A model generated the notes under the pieces. It worked only from the letters and a program-made list of their open reading frames with translations, did no database searches and had not been told where the DNA came from. Of a stretch of DNA of 64,000 nucleotides, positions 12,590 through 22,637 are shown one piece after another. The DNA comes from Bartonella florencae (lineage in GTDB: Bacteria > Pseudomonadota > Alphaproteobacteria > Rhizobiales > Rhizobiaceae): NCBI RefSeq assembly GCF_000312525.1, contig NZ_HE997451.1, positions 8,403-72,402 of the forward strand. The letters are read 5' to 3'. Made by a program: the position numbers and the translations under genes. Each line of letters begins with the position of its first letter. Within the stretch, counting starts at the first letter, position 1.

Positions 12590-13073
12590 CTTTGGTTTAC
12601 GAAATGTAGCCTCAGAGTATTTTTTTACAAACTATATCTGTAAAGTTTCTGCTATTTTTAGCATCCTTTATAGTTTATTGCATTTTGTGATAATGGATTT
12701 ACCTTTCCTGTTGTTTATAGAATTTCTTACTTATTGCGGCTAAATAAAAGCTTTATTTCCAAAATATTTAAAATATCTGCATAAGATAATTAGGTGGAGA
12801 TATCTTAAAGACAAAGGTGGTTTATCTAAAAATAAGCTAACCGTTGATTTTAAATGTTTTCTTGATTGGATATCTTCTATAAAAGATAAAAAAGTCTTTT
12901 TTATTATCTAAAAAATATTAATTTTCTATTTTATATAATTTTTATGGGGTGAAATTTTTCTGCGTTTCTTTCATATGCTCAGGGAAGCAGATGGTAAATT
13001 GCTAACTTAAAACTTTATAAAAATAGGTATATTTTTGTTAAGAGTATGTTTACAAAACCAGAGGAGTAAATAT
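12590..13073. other. non-coding gap after rpoC
   Basis: This AT-rich gap holds no open frame of note. The only structure seen is an AT-only inverted repeat at about 12884-12909 (AGATAA with TTATCT around an A-run/T-run core). In related Rhizobiales rpoC is commonly followed by rpsL-rpsG-fusA-tuf. Here it is followed by this gap and glyA, so a rearrangement junction probably lies within it (inference). Confidence 0.5.
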
Positions 13074-13255
13074 ATGAATATTATTCAATCTGTGCATTGA
13101 CATGTGAATTTTTAATAAACACTTAGACTTTTCATTATGAGAGTGCAAGTTATGCTTATCCGCGTGAAGGAAAAAAGCCAAGGTTTAAGATTTCTGCGGA
13201 AGGTCCAATGCAACAGGATAAATATAGCATTGCAACAAATACTAGTAAAAACTAG
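13074..13255 (+). pseudogene. decayed small gene with intact translation start
   Basis: A strong ribosome-binding site (GAGGAG at 13061-13066) is spaced 7 bases from ATG 13074, but the frame stops after eight codons (MNIIQSVH). Further on, another frame is open from 13127 to the stop at 13253. It reads like protein, with SASYAYPREGKKPRFKISAE followed by GPMQQDKYS. The two pieces together suggest a small secreted or surface protein gene broken by frameshifts or deletion. I do not recognise the family. The coding nature of the second piece is an impression from composition, not proof. Confidence 0.35.
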
Positions 13256-13379
13256 GCTTCAAAAGAATAAGATAAATGTTTGCGTCATTTTTAAGTAAGA
13301 ATGATTTAAAATGTTTGGTTTGCATGGTTTGCTGTGTTATCGTTCAATGAGTTTATTTTTTATATTAGGAACGTGTTTT

Positions 13380-14693
13380 ATGAATCAGCAAGGAAATGAC
13401 ATACAAAAGCGCTTTTTAAATGATAATTTACAGACCGCTGATATTGCAATCTTTGATGCAATTAGGGGAGAGTTTGAGCGTCAACAACATGAAATTGAAT
13501 TGATTGCTTCAGAGAATATTGTTTCAAGAGCGGTTCTTGAGGCGCAGGGGTCAGTTTTAACCAATAAATATGCAGAAGGTTATCCAAGAAAGCGCTATTA
13601 CGGAGGGTGTCAGTTTGTTGATATAGTTGAAGATTTAGCAATCGAGCGAGCAAAACAGCTTTTTGGCGCTACTTTTGCAAATGTTCAGCCTAATTCTGGT
13701 AGCCAAATGAATCAAGCAGTTTTTTTAGCTTTACTCACACCTGGTGATACGTTTATGGGATTGGATTTAAATGCTGGTGGTCATTTAACCCACGGTTCGT
13801 CGGTCAATATGTCTGGAAAATGGTTTGATGTTGTTTCCTATGGTGTGCGGCAAGAAGATCAGATTATTGATATGGAGGAAGTTGAATGCCTTGCAAAAGA
13901 ACGTAAGCCCAAGCTTATTATAGCAGGTGGTTCTTCTTATTCACGGCTATGGGATTGGAAACGGTTTCGTGAAATTGCAGATGAAATTGGTGCTTATTTC
14001 CTCGTTGATATGTCTCATATTGCAGGTCTTGTTGCTGGCGGTGTTCATCCTTCACCTGTTCCCCATGCACATATTGTAACGACGACCACGCATAAGTCGT
14101 TGCGTGGACCTCGCGGTGGCTTGATATTGACAAATGATGAAGCTTTATCCAGAAAAATCGATTCAGCAATTTTCCCTGGACTTCAAGGTGGACCTTTAAT
14201 GCATGTGATTGCTGCTAAGGCTGTTGCATTTGCAGAGGCTTTACAGCCTTCTTTCAAGAGTTACAGTGCTCATGTTGTTGCTAATGCCAAAACCTTGGCA
14301 AAAACATTACAGAGTAATGGTTTTAATATTGTTTCTGGTGGTACAGATAATCATTTATTACTGGTTGATTTGCGTTCCAAAAATGTAACAGGAAAGCGTG
14401 CTGAATTAGCTTTAGGGAGGGCAAATATTACCTGTAATAAAAATGGTATTCCTTTTGATACTGAAACACCATCTATAACATCAGGAATTCGTTTGGGATC
14501 GCCTGCTGCGACAACGCGTGGTTTTGCAGAAAAGGAGTTTATTCAAATTGGTGAGCTGATTTCAGAAGTTCTTGAGGGGCTTAGAAAAGCAAAAAATGAT
14601 GAGGATAATAGCGCTGTTGAAATGGCCGTTAAGAAAAAAGTGAAAGATATAACACAACAATTTCCTCTCTACTCTTATATTAGTACTTGTTAA
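13380..14693 (+). CDS. glyA: serine hydroxymethyltransferase
   Basis: This PLP enzyme interconverts serine and glycine and loads tetrahydrofolate with one-carbon units. ATG at 13380 gives 437 residues. An upstream in-frame ATG (13311) would add a 23-residue hydrophobic tail not seen in the family. The substrate region [19 protein letters not shown] (about residues 39-57), [13 protein letters not shown], and the PLP lysine in [14 protein letters not shown] (Lys about residue 239) are intact. It heads the glyA-nrdR-ribD-ribE-ribH-nusB run typical of Rhizobiales. Confidence 0.95.
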   Translation: MNQQGNDIQKRFLNDNLQTADIAIFDAIRGEFERQQHEIELIASENIVSRAVLEAQGSVLTNKYAEGYPRKRYYGGCQFVDIVEDLAIERAKQLFGATFANVQPNSGSQMNQAVFLALLTPGDTFMGLDLNAGGHLTHGSSVNMSGKWFDVVSYGVRQEDQIIDMEEVECLAKERKPKLIIAGGSSYSRLWDWKRFREIADEIGAYFLVDMSHIAGLVAGGVHPSPVPHAHIVTTTTHKSLRGPRGGLILTNDEALSRKIDSAIFPGLQGGPLMHVIAAKAVAFAEALQPSFKSYSAHVVANAKTLAKTLQSNGFNIVSGGTDNHLLLVDLRSKNVTGKRAELALGRANITCNKNGIPFDTETPSITSGIRLGSPAATTRGFAEKEFIQIGELISEVLEGLRKAKNDEDNSAVEMAVKKKVKDITQQFPLYSYISTC

Positions 14694-14707
14694 GGATACG
14701 GGAAGAG

Positions 14708-15190
14708 ATGCGCTGTCCTTACTGCCAATACGAGGATACACAAGTTAAAGATTCGCGTCCGGCGGAGGAAGGGACTGTTATTCGTCGTCGGCGTGTATGT
14801 TCTGTTTGCGGCGGCCGCTTTACAACTTTTGAACGTGTTCAATTACGTGAGCTTTTGGTCTCTAAAAAAAATGGAAAATGCGAACCATTTGATCGTGATA
14901 AGTTAATGCGATCGGTTAATATAGCTGTACGTAAACGTAATATTGATCCCGACTATATTGAACGAGCGGTTTCTGGCATTGTACGTCAACTTGAAAGTTT
15001 GGGGGAACCAGAAATTGCTTCGGAGAAAATTGGACATCTTGTGATGGAAGCACTGAAAAGAATTGATGATATTGCCTATATTCGTTTTGCTTCTGTTTAT
15101 CGAGATTTTCGTAATGCCAGCGATTTTCACGATGTTATAGATGAGTTGTCAAAGGGTATAACGGATACAGAATTTCATTTTGATGAATAA
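14708..15190 (+). CDS. nrdR: transcriptional repressor NrdR
   Basis: NrdR is a zinc-finger, ATP-cone repressor of ribonucleotide reductase genes. ATG at 14708 follows GGGAAGAG and gives 160 residues. The N-terminal zinc ribbon has MRCPYC and [12 protein letters not shown] (four cysteines at positions 3, 6, 31 and 34). The ATP-cone covers about residues 49-139 ([16 protein letters not shown]). The ribD start overlaps its stop by a few bases, so the two are co-translated. Confidence 0.95.
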   Translation: MRCPYCQYEDTQVKDSRPAEEGTVIRRRRVCSVCGGRFTTFERVQLRELLVSKKNGKCEPFDRDKLMRSVNIAVRKRNIDPDYIERAVSGIVRQLESLGEPEIASEKIGHLVMEALKRIDDIAYIRFASVYRDFRNASDFHDVIDELSKGITDTEFHFDE

Positions 15191-16311
15191 GAAAATGCAA
15201 GATGAGCGATTTATGGCGGCAGCTATCCGTTTGGCGGAGCGTCATGTTGGTCTTACGGGTGAGAATCCTTCGGTTGGTGCGTTAATCGTGCGAAACGATG
15301 ACGATGTAGGAGCGTTCATTGTTGGTTATGGCGTCACAGCCATTGATGGAAGACCCCACGCTGAAGTGCAAGCCTTGCGTATGGCTGGTTCTTTGGCGTA
15401 TGGTGCTACTGCTTATGTTACTTTAGAACCTTGTTCGCATTATGGAAAAACGTCACCCTGTGTAAATGCACTCATTGATTCAGGTATTTCTCGGGTTGTT
15501 ATTGCTCTGACAGATTTAGATAAGCGAGTTAATGGTCGTGGTATTGCTCTTTTAAGGACGGCTGGTATTGAAGTTGTTGAAGGCATTCTGGCTAAAGAAG
15601 CTTTTGAAGCCTTATGTACCCATTGGTGCATAAAGAAGATGCAACGCTGTTCCGTTACTTTTAAAATGGCAATTTCTGCTGATAATGGTGTAGGAAAAAA
15701 GGGGCAGGGTGGAATAAAAATTAGTGGTATGATGTCTCATAACCATACGCATATTCTGCGTGCTCAAAATAATGCTATTCTCGTTGGTCTTGGTACTATA
15801 TTAGCAGATGATCCGCAATTGAATTGTCGTTTACCAGGGATGGAAGGGCGTTCACCTATACGTATTGTTTTGGATGTAGATTTATCTATACCCCTTGATG
15901 CAAAAGTTGTCCAAACAGCAACAAAAATTCCTACATGGGTTATTTGTGATAGGAATCTTGCAAAGAAAGACAAAAAAAAGTGCACTAGAGCAGTATGGTG
16001 TGTCTGTGTATTCAGTAGAAATAAAAAATGCTTATATGCAGCCCCTTGCTATCTTACAGCTGCTTTATCAACGTGGGATCAACAGTATTTTACTTGAAGG
16101 GGGGGTAAAGACAGGGGAAAAGTTTTTAAATGCTGGTTGTGTGGATCATTTGATATGCTTTTATGCCCCTGTTATTTTAGGAAAAAATCGTATTGAGGCT
16201 CCTCATTTTAGAAATTATCTTTCACAGTTTCACGAAGTTGAAACCAGAATGTTTGGAGATGATCGTTTTTATAAATGGAGACGTAAGACATTATGTTCAC
16301 AGGGATTATAA
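15183..16311 (+). pseudogene. ribD: riboflavin deaminase/reductase RibD, frameshifted
   Basis: RibD is bifunctional: it deaminates the GTP-cyclohydrolase II product and then reduces it, both early riboflavin steps. The first frame covers the deaminase domain (zinc motif HAEVQAL at about residue 59, then EPCSHYGKTSPC) and most of the reductase domain up to RNLAKKDKK. At an A8 run (15972-15979) the frame is lost. The rest of the reductase (SALEQYGVSVYSVEIKN to the C-terminus, with INSILLEGGVKTGE) continues in the next frame to 16311. Removing one A restores a single protein of about 375 residues. Read strictly, the first frame stops at 16097 with an unrelated tail. This may be real decay, slippage-rescued, or a sequence error. 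The start ATG 15183 overlaps nrdR; TTG 15180 is possible. Confidence 0.85.
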
Positions 16312-16910
16312 CGGATATTGGTTGTGTTGAAGATGTGCAATCTTTAAAGCAAGGGATGCGTTTAAATATTTCTACACTCTATGATCTAGAGAGCTTAGAA
16401 ATTGGCGCTTCTATTGCTTGTTCAGGAATTTGTCTGACAATCGTTGAGAGAGCAACACGACATGCGAATCTGAGTTGCTTTGCTGTAGAGGCGTGGGAAG
16501 AAGCGTTGCGTTTGACGAATCTTGCACAGTGGACAAAAGGAACTTGTATTAATTTAGAACGTTCACTCAAATTGGGTGATGAAATGGGTGGGCATTTGGT
16601 TTTTGGGCATATCGATGGTTTGGCTGAGATTATTGACCAAAAAAATGAAGGTGATGCAGTTCGTTTTTTTCTAAAAGTTCCAAAGCGGTTTACGCCCTTT
16701 ATTGTAAATAAGGGATCACTTGCGCTTAATGGAACATCTTTGACTGTTAATTATATTGAAGATTGTATTTTTGATGTTCTTATTATCCGTCATACACTGG
16801 AAATGACGACTTGGGGACAAGCTAAAATTGGCGATCAAGTCAACTTAGAAATTGATCATTTTGCTCGCTATGCTGCAAAATTTTCTAGCTTTAAAATGAA
16901 AGATGAATAA
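16293..16910 (+). CDS. ribE: riboflavin synthase, alpha subunit
   Basis: This enzyme dismutates two 6,7-dimethyl-8-ribityllumazine molecules to give riboflavin. The 205-residue protein has the two lumazine-binding repeats expected, starting MFTGIITDIG and, for the second, GGHLVFGHIDG (about residues 97-107). The NGTSLTVN motif is near residue 148. It overlaps the restored 3' end of ribD by 19 bases, which supports ribD being translated through to 16311 in the ancestor. It is also called ribC in some naming schemes. Confidence 0.94.
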   Translation: MFTGIITDIGCVEDVQSLKQGMRLNISTLYDLESLEIGASIACSGICLTIVERATRHANLSCFAVEAWEEALRLTNLAQWTKGTCINLERSLKLGDEMGGHLVFGHIDGLAEIIDQKNEGDAVRFFLKVPKRFTPFIVNKGSLALNGTSLTVNYIEDCIFDVLIIRHTLEMTTWGQAKIGDQVNLEIDHFARYAAKFSSFKMKDE

Positions 16911-17000
16911 GCCGAAAGTTTGAAAGTTATTGATAGTTTTTAGAATTTTGCACTCTATAATCCTCAATTCTTTTGTTCATTTTTCTCGTGGGATTTTATT

Positions 17001-17465
17001 ATGATAAAAGAAAAACATAAAAAGCTGCATCTATTGATTGTTGAAGCACGTTTTTATGATGAGATTTCTGATGCACTTCTGGCAGGTGCAGTAAATGCTT
17101 TGCAAAAAGCTGAAGCAAGTTATGATGTTGTAACAGTTCCAGGAGCCTTAGAAATACCCAGTGCAATAGCTTTTGCTGAAAAAAATAAGCTATTTTATGA
17201 TGGTTATGTCGCACTTGGTTGTGTTATTCGGGGGGAAACATATCACTTTGAAATTGTTGCCAATGATTCTTGTCGTGCTTTGATGGATTTAACTGTTCAT
17301 AAGCATTTGGCTATTGGCAATGGTATTTTAACTGTTGAAAGTGAAGACCAAGCATGGGAGCGTGCAAAGCAGGATAAAAAAAATAAAGGTGGTTTTGCTG
17401 CTGAAGCTGCTTTATGTATGATCGCTCTAAAAAAAGATTTGGAGTTAATCAATAAATATGTCTGA
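17001..17465 (+). CDS. ribH: 6,7-dimethyl-8-ribityllumazine synthase
   Basis: Lumazine synthase condenses the RibD-pathway pyrimidine with dihydroxybutanone phosphate. The 154-residue protein has the core [16 protein letters not shown] (about residues 43-58) and [14 protein letters not shown] (about residues 74-87), the last containing the catalytic His. The region GNGILTVES with EDQAWERA completes the active site. It is 90 bases downstream of ribE and overlaps the nusB start by 8 bases. Confidence 0.95.
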   Translation: MIKEKHKKLHLLIVEARFYDEISDALLAGAVNALQKAEASYDVVTVPGALEIPSAIAFAEKNKLFYDGYVALGCVIRGETYHFEIVANDSCRALMDLTVHKHLAIGNGILTVESEDQAWERAKQDKKNKGGFAAEAALCMIALKKDLELINKYV

Positions 17466-17928
17466 TATGAAAAGTAGGCATTCTCCGCGTTTAGCTAATA
17501 AACGTGGTGCAGCAAGAATCGCTGCTGTTCAAGCACTTTATCAAATGGATATTGTTGGTTCTGGTGTGATGGAAACAGCAGCTGAATATGAGGCTTATCG
17601 TTTAGGAAAAGATATTGACGGAGATCAGTATCTTGATGCTGATTTTCAATGGTTTTTGGCTATTATTACTGGTGTTGTAAAGAGTCAAAAAAAACTTGAT
17701 CCTATGCTTCATCAACAGCTTTCTGCCGAGTGGTCACTCTCACGCCTTGATTCTATATTGCGTGCAATTTTGCGTGCAGGTTTATGGGAGCTAATCAATC
17801 GTCAAGATGTCCCTGTTGCTGTTGTTATGAATGAATATGTAGATATAGCAAAGGCATTTTTTGAAGGTGAGGAGCCAAAGCTCGTTAATGCAGTTCTTGA
17901 CAGCATGGCAAAAAAAGTTCGCACTTAA
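17458..17928 (+). CDS. nusB: transcription antitermination factor NusB
   Basis: NusB pairs with S10 (NusE) on boxA RNA to antiterminate rRNA operons. The 156-residue all-helical protein has [14 protein letters not shown] (about residues 19-32) and the C-terminal [16 protein letters not shown] followed by [13 protein letters not shown]. It overlaps ribH by 8 bases, so it is translationally coupled to the riboflavin genes, an arrangement shared by many proteobacteria. Confidence 0.95.
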   Translation: MSDMKSRHSPRLANKRGAARIAAVQALYQMDIVGSGVMETAAEYEAYRLGKDIDGDQYLDADFQWFLAIITGVVKSQKKLDPMLHQQLSAEWSLSRLDSILRAILRAGLWELINRQDVPVAVVMNEYVDIAKAFFEGEEPKLVNAVLDSMAKKVRT

Positions 17929-17934
17929 AAACAT

Positions 17935-17967
17935 GTCTACAATTCTGATGCTCTCAGGATTGTAGAC
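17935..17967 (-). terminator. terminator between convergent nusB and bamE
   Basis: A 14-bp stem with a single G-U pair (arms 17935-17948 and 17954-17967) lies just after nusB. Read on the minus strand, it is followed after three bases by a T5 run, so it best serves as the terminator of the bamE transcript. On the plus strand it lacks a T-tract. Confidence 0.65.
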
Positions 17968-17982
17968 AGATTATATGTATGT

Positions 17983-18471
17983 CTAATTATGGGTTGGTAA
18001 ATTCGCAGGGCCTTTTATAATTTGAATCAAAAAAGGCTGTTCTTTTGTTGCCGTTGGTGTTGTTTGTGCAATAAAATCAAAAACTTGACCGTCTCGTAGA
18101 CCGTAATTAGCTATTTTAGTAACCTGATTATTTTGGTTGAAGTAAATGGCCAAAACTTTACGATCAATAATTTTGGTTTTCATAAATTGCATCCCACGAT
18201 AACGTGTTTGTGAGATATAATAAAAGATTTCATTATCATATTTTGTTTTTAGCGAGGGGGTTCCTAACGCAAGAAGAACTTGCTCTTGGCTTGATCCAAT
18301 GGAAATAGAACTAACAGCATCTTTATCAATAATGTAACCCTCTTGATATATTTGGCTTGTGCCTGAGGAATCAAGAATACTACAACCCGCGATCGCTACC
18401 ATGCTTGCTATTGACAGTCCAATCAATAATTTACGTTTGATTATGTCCACTCCGTGAGGCATTTGAAACAA
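17983..18471 (-). CDS. bamE: outer membrane protein assembly lipoprotein BamE (SmpA/OmlA family)
   Basis: BamE is the small lipoprotein of the BAM complex that stabilises BamA-BamD at the outer membrane. The sequence shows a lipoprotein signal ending MVAIAGC (lipid Cys near residue 30), then the SmpA/OmlA fold with ISIGSSQEQVLLALGTPS (about residues 55-72). The start is uncertain: TTG 18471 has the best-spaced GGGAGA, ATG 18462 and GTG 18450 are in frame, and all keep the signal. It is alone on the minus strand and converges with nusB. Confidence 0.85.
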   Translation of the reverse strand: MFQMPHGVDIIKRKLLIGLSIASMVAIAGCSILDSSGTSQIYQEGYIIDKDAVSSISIGSSQEQVLLALGTPSLKTKYDNEIFYYISQTRYRGMQFMKTKIIDRKVLAIYFNQNNQVTKIANYGLRDGQVFDFIAQTTPTATKEQPFLIQIIKGPANLPTHN

Positions 18472-18685
18472 TGGTATCTCCCTTTATACTCAAATATAAA
18501 TATTACAAGAAGGCAATCTCAAGTTTTTTACTATTTTAGTTTAATCTATCGTAGCTTACATTGAGGTTCCCTGTTATAAAAACAAATTATGCCATACAGA
18601 ATTTCTTTAGAAAAGAAAAAAATGAATAAAATGTATTTTGGTTGAATAAAAGCGCAATACATTCTTTTCTATTCGGGAGTTGCCA

Positions 18686-19243
18686 ATGAATGTTCAAAAT
18701 GTTTCTCAAATGGCATTTGCTTTAACGTATCCAATATCAGTACGTTCCCTATCTGCAAAAGGTATAAAGGTTCATATTTGTGCAAACCAACGAGAACGTG
18801 CAGATTTAGCGAAAAGTCATGCTTTAGTTGAAGTAAAATCCTGTGAGGGAAAATTCCATATTTTTCCGTGGAAAAAACGCGGGGTACATATAAAAGGTCT
18901 ATTGCGGGCGCGCATAATACAGTTATGTGTTGTCACATTAGAGTCATTAGAAAATGTTCTCCATGAAAATATTGAGGTTTTTTTTCTCCCTGAGGACTCA
19001 AATTTGTTGAAACCCAAAATATTAGAGAATACAGGAGAATTGTTTTTAGATGCGGAGGGGTTAGATACGCCAGAAGTATTTTGTGGCGATAAAATTGATA
19101 TTGGTGCAGTCATGGAAGAGTTTTTTGAGTTATCCATTAATCATTATCCGCGCAAAAAGGGAGCAAAGATGCGTGTTATAGAAAATGAAGAACAAACTGA
19201 ACAAAAATTATCGCCATTTTCTGTTTTGAAAAGTTGGAAGTAA
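18686..19243 (+). CDS. DUF177 (YceD-like) protein
   Basis: This is a member of the YceD/DUF177 family, proteins of unclear role usually found near rpmF, plsX and fabH and linked to 23S rRNA metabolism in plants and some bacteria. The 185-residue protein starts at ATG 18686 with CGGGAG six bases upstream. It has the C-terminal acidic GLDTPEVFCGDKIDIGAVMEE type segment characteristic of the family (Asp/Glu plus Cys). rpmF is not adjacent here. plsX follows after about 165 bases. Confidence 0.75.
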   Translation: MNVQNVSQMAFALTYPISVRSLSAKGIKVHICANQRERADLAKSHALVEVKSCEGKFHIFPWKKRGVHIKGLLRARIIQLCVVTLESLENVLHENIEVFFLPEDSNLLKPKILENTGELFLDAEGLDTPEVFCGDKIDIGAVMEEFFELSINHYPRKKGAKMRVIENEEQTEQKLSPFSVLKSWK

Positions 19244-19408
19244 TTGTAAAAATATAAAAAAAGTATCTATTCTATACTATAACTATTATAAAAATGGGTT
19301 GCCTTCTGCGAAGTTATTTTCGCACGGTGTTTTTTTTGTTGTTCTAATAACAAAAAATTGTCATAGGCATTCAAAATGCGTAAATGAAAAGATGTGGGAT
19401 ATGCAAGC

Positions 19409-20491
19409 GTGATTAGGATTTCTGTAGATGTCATGGGTGGCGATTATGGTCCAGAAGCAACTATTGCAGGAGCAGCAATTATACAAAAAAAGTTGCCAAA
19501 TATTTATTTTTTATTTTATGGTATAGAGGAAGTTGTTAAGCCGGTTTTAAAAAAATATCCTTGTCTGGCTTCTGTGTCGCGCTTTTATCCTACAGAAAGT
19601 TATACACGTATGGATGAGAAGCCAAGCCAAGCACTTCGTAATGGGCGCGGTAAATCGTCTATGTGGTATGCAATTGAAGCGGTAAAAAATGGTGTAGCTG
19701 ATGCTTGCATTTCTGCGGGCAACACTGGTGCGCTCATGGCAATGTCTTATTTTTGTTTAAAAATGATGGCGGAAGCTGAGCGTCCTGGCATTGCCGGTAT
19801 TTGGCCAACACTTCGTAGCGAAAGTATTGTTTTGGATATTGGAGCGACTATTGGAGCTTCTGCTAGCCAGTTGGTTGATTTGGCTGTTATGGGAGCGGGG
19901 ATGTTTCGCACTTTATATCATACTGAAAAACCAACTGTTGGACTCTTAAATGTGGGTGTTGAAGAGGTTAAAGGCCTTTATGAAATTAAAAAGGCGGGAA
20001 TGATATTACGTGAAGTGCAATTAGAAGGATTAGAGTATAAGGGATTTGTTGAAGGCAATGACATTGGCAAGGGAACCGTAGATGTTGTTGTAACGGAAGG
20101 CTTTACTGGTAATATCGCTTTAAAAACTGCAGAGGGAACTGCGCGGCAGATAGCGGAGATCTTAAATTCTGCACTGAGGAGTTCTCTTTTAACATCTCTT
20201 GGTTATTTTTTATCGCGAAGCGCTTTTCGTGCATTAAAACACAAGATGGATCCCGATCGAGTGAATGGTGGTGTGCTTTTAGGCTTAAATGGTGTTGTCA
20301 TTAAAAGCCATGGTAGTGCTAATGCTAACGGTTTTGCTTCTGCTATCCGTGTTGGTTATGAGATGGTTCATAATGGACTGTTGAAAAAAATAACTGCTGA
20401 TTTACGGCACTTTCATGAGAATAAAGAAACGCTTTTTGATCAAGACAATGAAGTGATAATGAAGGGGAGGGATTATGATAAGCTTTTGTAA
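19409..20491 (+). CDS. plsX: phosphate acyltransferase PlsX
   Basis: PlsX makes acyl-phosphate from acyl-ACP for phosphatidic acid synthesis. GTG at 19409 gives 360 residues beginning [19 protein letters not shown], the usual family start. An in-frame GTG at 19394 would add five residues, and neither has a strong SD. The motifs [12 protein letters not shown] (about residues 100-111) and [12 protein letters not shown] are present. It is followed by fabH, the standard plsX-fabH pair. Confidence 0.93.
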   Translation: MIRISVDVMGGDYGPEATIAGAAIIQKKLPNIYFLFYGIEEVVKPVLKKYPCLASVSRFYPTESYTRMDEKPSQALRNGRGKSSMWYAIEAVKNGVADACISAGNTGALMAMSYFCLKMMAEAERPGIAGIWPTLRSESIVLDIGATIGASASQLVDLAVMGAGMFRTLYHTEKPTVGLLNVGVEEVKGLYEIKKAGMILREVQLEGLEYKGFVEGNDIGKGTVDVVVTEGFTGNIALKTAEGTARQIAEILNSALRSSLLTSLGYFLSRSAFRALKHKMDPDRVNGGVLLGLNGVVIKSHGSANANGFASAIRVGYEMVHNGLLKKITADLRHFHENKETLFDQDNEVIMKGRDYDKLL

Positions 20492-20527
20492 TATAAATAG
20501 AAAATATAAAGAGAAGGCTAGGAGAGA

Positions 20528-21502
20528 ATGATTCGATCCGTTATATGTGGGGTAGGAAGTGCTTTGCCTCAAAAAAGCTTATCGAATGATGAGATTGCAA
20601 AATTTGTTGAAACATCAGATTCATGGATTGTTCAGCGTACGGGAATACGTCAGCGTTATATTGCCAGTGAAAATGAAACAACTGTTTCTTTAGGAGTTGA
20701 AGCCGCGCAAGCAGCACTTACAAATGCTGGTTTAACAATAAAAGATATTGATTGTATTATTTTAGCAACCTCTACGCCGAATCGTACTTTCCCTGCTTCT
20801 GCTGTTGAAATTCAGCGTGCTTTAGGAATGCGCCATGGATTTGCTTTTGATATTCAAGCTGTTTGCTCTGGTTTTATTTTTGCGCTAGCAACCGGAGATG
20901 CTTATTTACGCTGCGGAGTGGCCAAGAGAATTTTAGTTATCGGATCTGATACATTTTCTCGAATCTTAGATTGGAAAGATCGCACGACATGTGTTTTATT
21001 TGGTGATGGTGCAGGTGCAGCTATTTTGGAGGCACAGAAAAGTGAAAAAGGGGGAACTTTTGATCGTGGTATATTATCGACAAAATTACGCTCTGATGGT
21101 GCGTATATGGATAAGCTCTATGTGGATGGTGGTCCCTCAACAACGCAAACAACGGGTTATTTGCGTATGGAAGGACGAGAGGTCTTTAAATATGCAGTTG
21201 GTATGATAACGGATGTGGTTGATGATTGTTTTACGGCTGCTGGTATGGTTTCTTCACAATTAGATTGGTTTGTACCGCATCAGGCCAATAAGCGTATTAT
21301 TGAAGCATCAGCTAAAAAGTTAGGAATTGCTATAGATAAAGTGGTGATTACCGTTGATCAGCATGGTAATACATCTGCCGCATCGGTGCCGTTGGCTTTA
21401 ACTACGGCTATTGGTGATGGGAGAATTAAAAAAGGAGATCTCATCATGTTAGAAGCTATGGGCGGCGGTTTTACATGGGGAGCAATTCTTATTCGTTGGT
21501 AG
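20528..21502 (+). CDS. fabH: beta-ketoacyl-ACP synthase III
   Basis: FabH starts fatty acid synthesis by condensing acetyl-CoA with malonyl-ACP. The 324-residue protein carries the catalytic triad: Cys in [10 protein letters not shown] (about residue 113), His in VPHQANKRI (about residue 250) and Asn in [10 protein letters not shown] (about residue 280). A GGAGAG site precedes the ATG. It follows plsX by 36 bases and feeds both phospholipid and lipid A acyl chains. Confidence 0.96.
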   Translation: MIRSVICGVGSALPQKSLSNDEIAKFVETSDSWIVQRTGIRQRYIASENETTVSLGVEAAQAALTNAGLTIKDIDCIILATSTPNRTFPASAVEIQRALGMRHGFAFDIQAVCSGFIFALATGDAYLRCGVAKRILVIGSDTFSRILDWKDRTTCVLFGDGAGAAILEAQKSEKGGTFDRGILSTKLRSDGAYMDKLYVDGGPSTTQTTGYLRMEGREVFKYAVGMITDVVDDCFTAAGMVSSQLDWFVPHQANKRIIEASAKKLGIAIDKVVITVDQHGNTSAASVPLALTTAIGDGRIKKGDLIMLEAMGGGFTWGAILIRW

Positions 21503-21576
21503 TATATCACTTGACCATATTTGAATAAAACGTATAAATCACTTGGTAATTTTTAATATTTGAATAGGTGGTTATA

Positions 21577-21900
21577 ATGACAAGTAAGACAGTAACGCGT
21601 GCAGATTTAGCGAGCGTAGTTTGTAGAAGGGTGGGCTTGTCACATACCGAGTCAGCAGCTTTGGTTGAGTTGGTTTTGGATGAAATTTGCAATTCACTGG
21701 TAAGAGGTGAGGCTGTTAAATTATCTTCTTTTGCGACTTTTCAAGTCCGCAATAAAAATGAACGGGTAGGGCGTAATCCAAAAACTGGTATTGAAGCGCC
21801 TATCCCGCCGCGACGTGTCGTGACATTTAAAGCTGCAAATATACTTAAACAGAGAATTCTTGATTCGCATCGTGCAAGACAAAAAGGCGATAGTGCATAA
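21577..21900 (+). CDS. ihfA: integration host factor subunit alpha
   Basis: IHF-alpha forms the DNA-bending heterodimer with IHF-beta. ATG at 21577, spaced from AGGTGG, gives 107 residues. The HU/IHF fold is clear: [19 protein letters not shown] at the N-terminus, [14 protein letters not shown], and the DNA-intercalating arm [21 protein letters not shown] (the proline is in the IPPRR loop). It lies between fabH and a MerR regulator, a common Rhizobiales order. Confidence 0.95.
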   Translation: MTSKTVTRADLASVVCRRVGLSHTESAALVELVLDEICNSLVRGEAVKLSSFATFQVRNKNERVGRNPKTGIEAPIPPRRVVTFKAANILKQRILDSHRARQKGDSA

Positions 21901-22096
21901 ATAGAAGCTGTTACAATGTTTGGTGTTTGTTAAAAAAAATTGTATAAGATCAAATTATGCGTTTTTGTTAAGAAAAGTACTTTTTAGTTTAAAGATTATC
22001 AAATATGGTTTTATTTTTGACCAATCTTTTTGAGAAATTAGGGCTTGATAAGTCTCTGTGAAATCATTTGTAGTGTTTTAGATAAGGTGTTGTAAA

Positions 22097-22600
22097 ATGG
22101 ATAAGAGCTCCGATGCTTTTCGCACAATTAGCGAAGTAGCTGAGTTGTTGGAGCTTCCACAACATGTGTTGAGGTTCTGGGAAACACGTTTTAGGCAGAT
22201 TAAACCGATGAAACGTGGTGGGGGAAGACGCTATTATCGCCCAGCCGATATTGATTTGCTCAATGGTATTAAGCAGTTATTGTATGATCAGGGTTATACT
22301 ATAAAAGGTGTGCAACGTCTTTTGAAAGAAAATGGAGTTGCTTTTGTTACTGCATTTGGAAATGGCGATCTGGATGCTATGAATATTGTTGTAGAAAAGA
22401 GACATGTGGGTCATACTTCTGAATCGAGTAACAATAAGCCTAAAAAGTCTTCTTTTGGACTTTTAAGTTTCATGAGGAATGAAGAAGAAACATCTATCGG
22501 TTCTGTTAATATCTACAAAGACAAAACTGATAAAGCATTGCTACAAGAGACTCTGTTTGAACTCATTGAATGTAAGCGTGTGCTTGATAGAGCACGATAG
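22097..22600 (+). CDS. MerR-family transcriptional regulator
   Basis: The 167-residue protein has an N-terminal MerR winged helix-turn-helix (about residues 9-80): [19 protein letters not shown], then [15 protein letters not shown] and [14 protein letters not shown]. The remainder (about residues 85-167) is polar with no metal-binding cysteines, so it is not a classical metal sensor. Its ligand and targets are unknown. Its position after ihfA is conserved in Rhizobiales. It converges with thrS. Confidence 0.85.
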   Translation: MDKSSDAFRTISEVAELLELPQHVLRFWETRFRQIKPMKRGGGRRYYRPADIDLLNGIKQLLYDQGYTIKGVQRLLKENGVAFVTAFGNGDLDAMNIVVEKRHVGHTSESSNNKPKKSSFGLLSFMRNEEETSIGSVNIYKDKTDKALLQETLFELIECKRVLDRAR

Positions 22601-22637
22601 CAGCAACTCTTTCCGCTTTATAGTTCTTTTTAGTTTT

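Noticed and set aside
15895-16311. A separate gene overlapping the ribD end
   Set aside because: It is the C-terminal part of the RibD reductase domain displaced by the A8 shift; its first codons are out-of-frame sequence.
16911-17000. FMN riboswitch near the riboflavin genes
   Set aside because: No conserved RFN element sequences are visible upstream of ribD, ribE or ribH, and the gaps are too short.
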